This document shows, piece after piece, positions 6,384-8,169 of a DNA stretch of 8,169 nucleotides (its first letter is position 1; every line of letters starts with the position of its first letter). The stretch is from Epulopiscium sp. Nele67-Bin004 (GTDB lineage Bacteria > Bacillota_A > Clostridia > Lachnospirales > Cellulosilyticaceae). The position numbers and the translations under genes were made by a program. The stretch spans positions 1-8,169 of the forward strand of contig LNZQ01000219.1 of NCBI GenBank assembly GCA_002007315.1. Reading direction: 5' to 3'. The notes beneath the pieces were generated by a model. It did no database searches. It had not been told where the DNA came from and saw only the letters and a program-made list of their open reading frames with translations.

Positions 6384-6402
6384 TTGTTAATAAAATTGTT
6401 AA
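6384..6402. repeat. Direct repeat TTGTTAA in the popT leader
   Basis: TTGTTAA occurs at 6384-6390 and 6396-6402, 12 bp apart, between the popT promoter and its start codon. The second copy is also half of the Rex-like site. It could be chance in AT-rich DNA. Confidence 0.35.
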
Positions 6403-6413
6403 CTTGTAGACAA
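6396..6413. promoter_or_regulatory. Rex-like binding site in the popT leader
   Basis: TTGTTAACTTGTAGACAA matches 12 of the 14 defined positions of the clostridial Rex consensus TTGTTAA-N4-TTAACAA. Rex is an NADH/NAD+-sensing repressor of fermentation genes. The site lies just downstream of the predicted popT start of transcription and about 140 bp upstream of the pflB -35. That is a good position for controlling popT and a poor one for pflB. Confidence 0.35.
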
Positions 6414-6423
6414 TCTTTGTCTA
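6407..6423. repeat. Perfect 17-bp dyad at the popT transcription start (candidate operator)
   Basis: TAGACAA-TCT-TTGTCTA has 7-bp perfect arms around a 3-bp centre. It begins 3 bp downstream of the popT -10 and covers the expected start near 6419, a classic repressor position. The left arm overlaps the Rex-like site. The cognate regulator is not in the window. Confidence 0.55.
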
Positions 6424-6425
6424 AC

Positions 6426-6454
6426 ATTATAACGTACAATTAGTATTATTACAA
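6426..6454 (-). promoter_or_regulatory. popT-ppaC promoter
   Basis: On the minus strand, TTGTAA (6454-6449), a 17-bp spacer and a perfect TATAAT (6431-6426) lie 72 bp before the popT ATG. The predicted leader of about 65 nt contains the dyad and the direct repeat. Confidence 0.7.
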
Positions 6455-6533
6455 TTTTTCCCCCTTATAATTTTATGCCAAGCTATACATACTATATTCA
6501 TAGAGATATTTTATACTGTACTTTAGAAAAAAC

Positions 6534-6548
6534 TTGAAATTTTTTCAA
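6534..6548. repeat. Small inverted repeat just upstream of the pflB -35
   Basis: TTGAAA-TTT-TTTCAA ends 7 bp before the -35 hexamer. It sits where an UP element or an activator would act. The AT-rich composition makes it weak evidence on its own. Confidence 0.3.
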
Positions 6549-6555
6549 ATATCTA

Positions 6556-6585
6556 TTGACATGTATACAGTATACATCGTATAAT
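6556..6585 (+). promoter_or_regulatory. pflB promoter, near consensus
   Basis: A perfect TTGACA (6556-6561) and a perfect TATAAT (6580-6585) are separated by 18 bp. The predicted start is near 6592, giving a leader of about 130 nt. The strength fits the highly expressed pyruvate formate-lyase downstream. The spacer is occupied by a palindrome, which points to repression. Confidence 0.85.
6561..6577. promoter_or_regulatory. Perfect 17-bp palindromic operator inside the pflB promoter
   Basis: ATGTATACAGTATACAT is an exact palindrome of 8-bp arms around one central base. It shares its first base with the -35 and ends 2 bp before the -10. A dimeric repressor bound here would block RNA polymerase. 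The GTATAC-type half sites do not match Rex, CRP/FNR or catabolite-response elements. A GntR-like protein is one possibility, but I cannot assign it. Confidence 0.65.
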
Positions 6586-6723
6586 AATACTTGTAAAAGT
6601 TAGTTATAAGTATTTGGTAATAGTTAATATTACTTAAAAATAGTATCATAATAATTAAACAATTAAAAAAGCTTTAAAACAAATTAAAAAAAATTCTAAA
6701 AAAATACTAAAGGAGTGAATAAA
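6586..6723 (+). other. A-rich untranslated leader of pflB
   Basis: The stretch after the -10 has no open reading frame of note. It contains one weak hairpin (GTAATA-GTTAA-TATTAC, 6617-6633) and then runs of A up to AAAGGAG (6709-6715), 8 nt before the ATG. I see no riboswitch or T-box features. Unstructured A-rich leaders favour ribosome access, so high translation is the likely role. Confidence 0.5.
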
Positions 6724-8169
6724 ATGTTTACACAATGGCAAGGATTTAATACAGACGGCGAGTGGACAACTGATGTTGACGTACGTGACTTTATTCAAAG
6801 AAACTACAAACCATACGAAGGTGACGACGCTTTCCTAGCAGACGCAACAGGAAGAACTACTAAACTTTGGGACGAAGTTTTAGTTATGATGAAACAAGAA
6901 CTTGAAAAAGGTATTTACGATGCTGAAACTAAAGTTCCTTCAACAATCGTATCTCACGGACCAGGTTACATTGACAAAGACGCTGAACAAATCGTTGGTT
7001 TCCAATCTGATGCACCACTAAAAAGAAACATTATGCCAAACGGTGGTATTCGTACAGTTGAAACTTCATTAAATGCATATGGCTATGATTTAGACCAAAA
7101 CACTAAAGAAATATTTACAAAATACAGAAAAACTCACAACGATGGAGTTTTCGCTGCATATACAACTGCTATGAGAAAAGTTCGTTCTTCAGGTGTAATC
7201 ACTGGGCTTCCAGATGCTTACGGACGTGGACGTATTATAGGTGACTATCGTCGTGTTGCTCTATACGGGATTGACTTCCTTATCAACGAAAGAGCTAAAG
7301 ACAAAGTAAACTTAGAAGTTAACACTATGTGTGAAGACACAATTAGACTTCGTGAAGAATTAACTGAGCAAATGTCTGCACTTAAAGAGCTTAAAGTTAT
7401 GGCGAAAAGCTACGGATTTGACATCTCTCAACCAGCTGCAAACGCAAAAGAAGCTATCCAATGGACATACTTCGGATACCTTGGAGCAATCAAAGAGCAA
7501 GATGGAGCTGCAATGTCATTAGGACGTGTTTCTACTTTCCTTGACATCTATATCGAAAGAGATTTAGAAAACGGAACAATTACAGAGTCAGAAGCACAAG
7601 AATTTATGGATCACTTCGTAATGAAACTTAGAATGGTTCGTTTCTTACGTACTCCAGCATACAATGAGTTATTCTCAGGAGATCCAACTTGGGTTACAGA
7701 ATCAATCGGTGGTATGGGTGTTGATGGACGTACACTTGTTACAAAAAACAGTTTCCGTATGCTTCACACATTATCAACTTTAGGACCAGCTCCAGAGCCA
7801 AACTTAACAGTACTTTGGTCTGTAAACTTACCAGAAAACTTCAAAATTTTCTGTGCTAAAATGTCTATCGAAACAAGCTCAATCCAATACGAAAATGACG
7901 ATTTAATGCGTCCATTCCACGGAGATGACTACGGAATTGCTTGCTGTGTATCTGCAATGAAAATCGGTAAACAAATGCAATTCTTCGGAGCACGTGCAAA
8001 CCTTGCAAAAGCTTTATTATACGCAATCAACGGTGGACGTGATGAAAAAACTGGAGATCAAATCGGACCTAAATTCGCACCAATCACTAGCGAATATTTA
8101 GATTACGATGAAGTTTGGGAAAGATTTTTACAAGTTATGGAATGGCTTGCTGAAGTATACGTTGGTGCA
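6724..8169 (+). CDS. pflB: Pyruvate formate-lyase (formate C-acetyltransferase), 3' end outside window
   Basis: The 482 codons present are about two thirds of a protein usually near 750 residues. The glycyl radical enzyme converts pyruvate and CoA to acetyl-CoA and formate in anaerobic mixed-acid fermentation, in the cytoplasm. Clear family blocks are [60 protein letters not shown], and the active-site region [12 protein letters not shown] with catalytic cysteines C407-C408 (E. coli C418-C419). The glycyl radical loop (RVSGY) lies beyond the right edge and cannot be checked. The start is fixed by AAAGGAG 8 nt upstream and the family N-terminus. Codon choice (GGA, CGT, AAC, TTC, CTT) is visibly more uniform than in the minus-strand genes, as expected for an abundant protein. 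A pfl-activating enzyme gene usually follows. Confidence 0.97.
   Translation, partial: MFTQWQGFNTDGEWTTDVDVRDFIQRNYKPYEGDDAFLADATGRTTKLWDEVLVMMKQELEKGIYDAETKVPSTIVSHGPGYIDKDAEQIVGFQSDAPLKRNIMPNGGIRTVETSLNAYGYDLDQNTKEIFTKYRKTHNDGVFAAYTTAMRKVRSSGVITGLPDAYGRGRIIGDYRRVALYGIDFLINERAKDKVNLEVNTMCEDTIRLREELTEQMSALKELKVMAKSYGFDISQPAANAKEAIQWTYFGYLGAIKEQDGAAMSLGRVSTFLDIYIERDLENGTITESEAQEFMDHFVMKLRMVRFLRTPAYNELFSGDPTWVTESIGGMGVDGRTLVTKNSFRMLHTLSTLGPAPEPNLTVLWSVNLPENFKIFCAKMSIETSSIQYENDDLMRPFHGDDYGIACCVSAMKIGKQMQFFGARANLAKALLYAINGGRDEKTGDQIGPKFAPITSEYLDYDEVWERFLQVMEWLAEVYVGA

Noticed and set aside
6586..6723. Riboswitch or T-box in the pflB leader
   Set aside because: The leader is nearly all A and T with one weak 6-bp hairpin, and no conserved T-box or aptamer motif and no terminator hairpin is present.
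1..8169. A mobile element or defence system
   Set aside because: Genes are housekeeping types with uniform composition. No integrase, transposase, terminal repeats, CRISPR repeats or toxin-antitoxin-like pairs are visible.

Overview
The window looks like chromosomal DNA from a low-GC, anaerobic Firmicute, most likely class Clostridia and probably near the Lachnospirales. The reasons are AT-rich intergenic DNA with strong AGGAGG-type ribosome binding sites, a MecA whose N-terminus resembles the clostridial form, a CBS/DRTGG-containing family II pyrophosphatase, a HemZ-type radical SAM protein, a small DUF1858 redox protein and a highly expressed pyruvate formate-lyase. This placement rests on remembered family features, not on a search. 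I see no tRNA, rRNA, CRISPR array, insertion sequence or phage gene.

Left block (1-2771, all minus strand). Transcription runs right to left: rlmH (23S rRNA methyltransferase), a MATE-family exporter, a GloB-like metallo-beta-lactamase-fold hydrolase, then the 5' part of hemZ, which leaves the window at position 1. The last three genes are packed tightly: the exporter and hydrolase overlap by 11 bp, and the hydrolase and hemZ are 1 bp apart. Two of the proteins deviate from their families. HemZ begins directly at the WGxLxGIRPTK motif, so it lacks the usual N-terminal region of about 100 residues. RlmH is 138 instead of about 159 residues.

Middle (2772-3886). mecA (ClpC adaptor) is on the plus strand with a very clear promoter and an imperfect inverted repeat over its -35. 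It converges on a small minus-strand DUF1858 gene, and the two share one bidirectional terminator.

Right block (3887-8169). A minus-strand pair encodes a DUF368/PopT-type polyprenyl-phosphate transporter followed by the CBS-PPase. Divergent from it on the plus strand is pflB, of which 482 codons lie in the window. The 369-bp divergent intergenic region is the richest regulatory stretch. It has a popT promoter with a 17-bp dyad on the predicted start site and an overlapping Rex-like sequence. It also has a near-consensus pflB promoter whose spacer is filled by a perfect 17-bp palindrome, followed by a long A-rich leader.

No wholly new multi-gene system is evident. The points most worth following up are the two shortened enzymes, the popT-pyrophosphatase pairing and the operators around popT/pflB.
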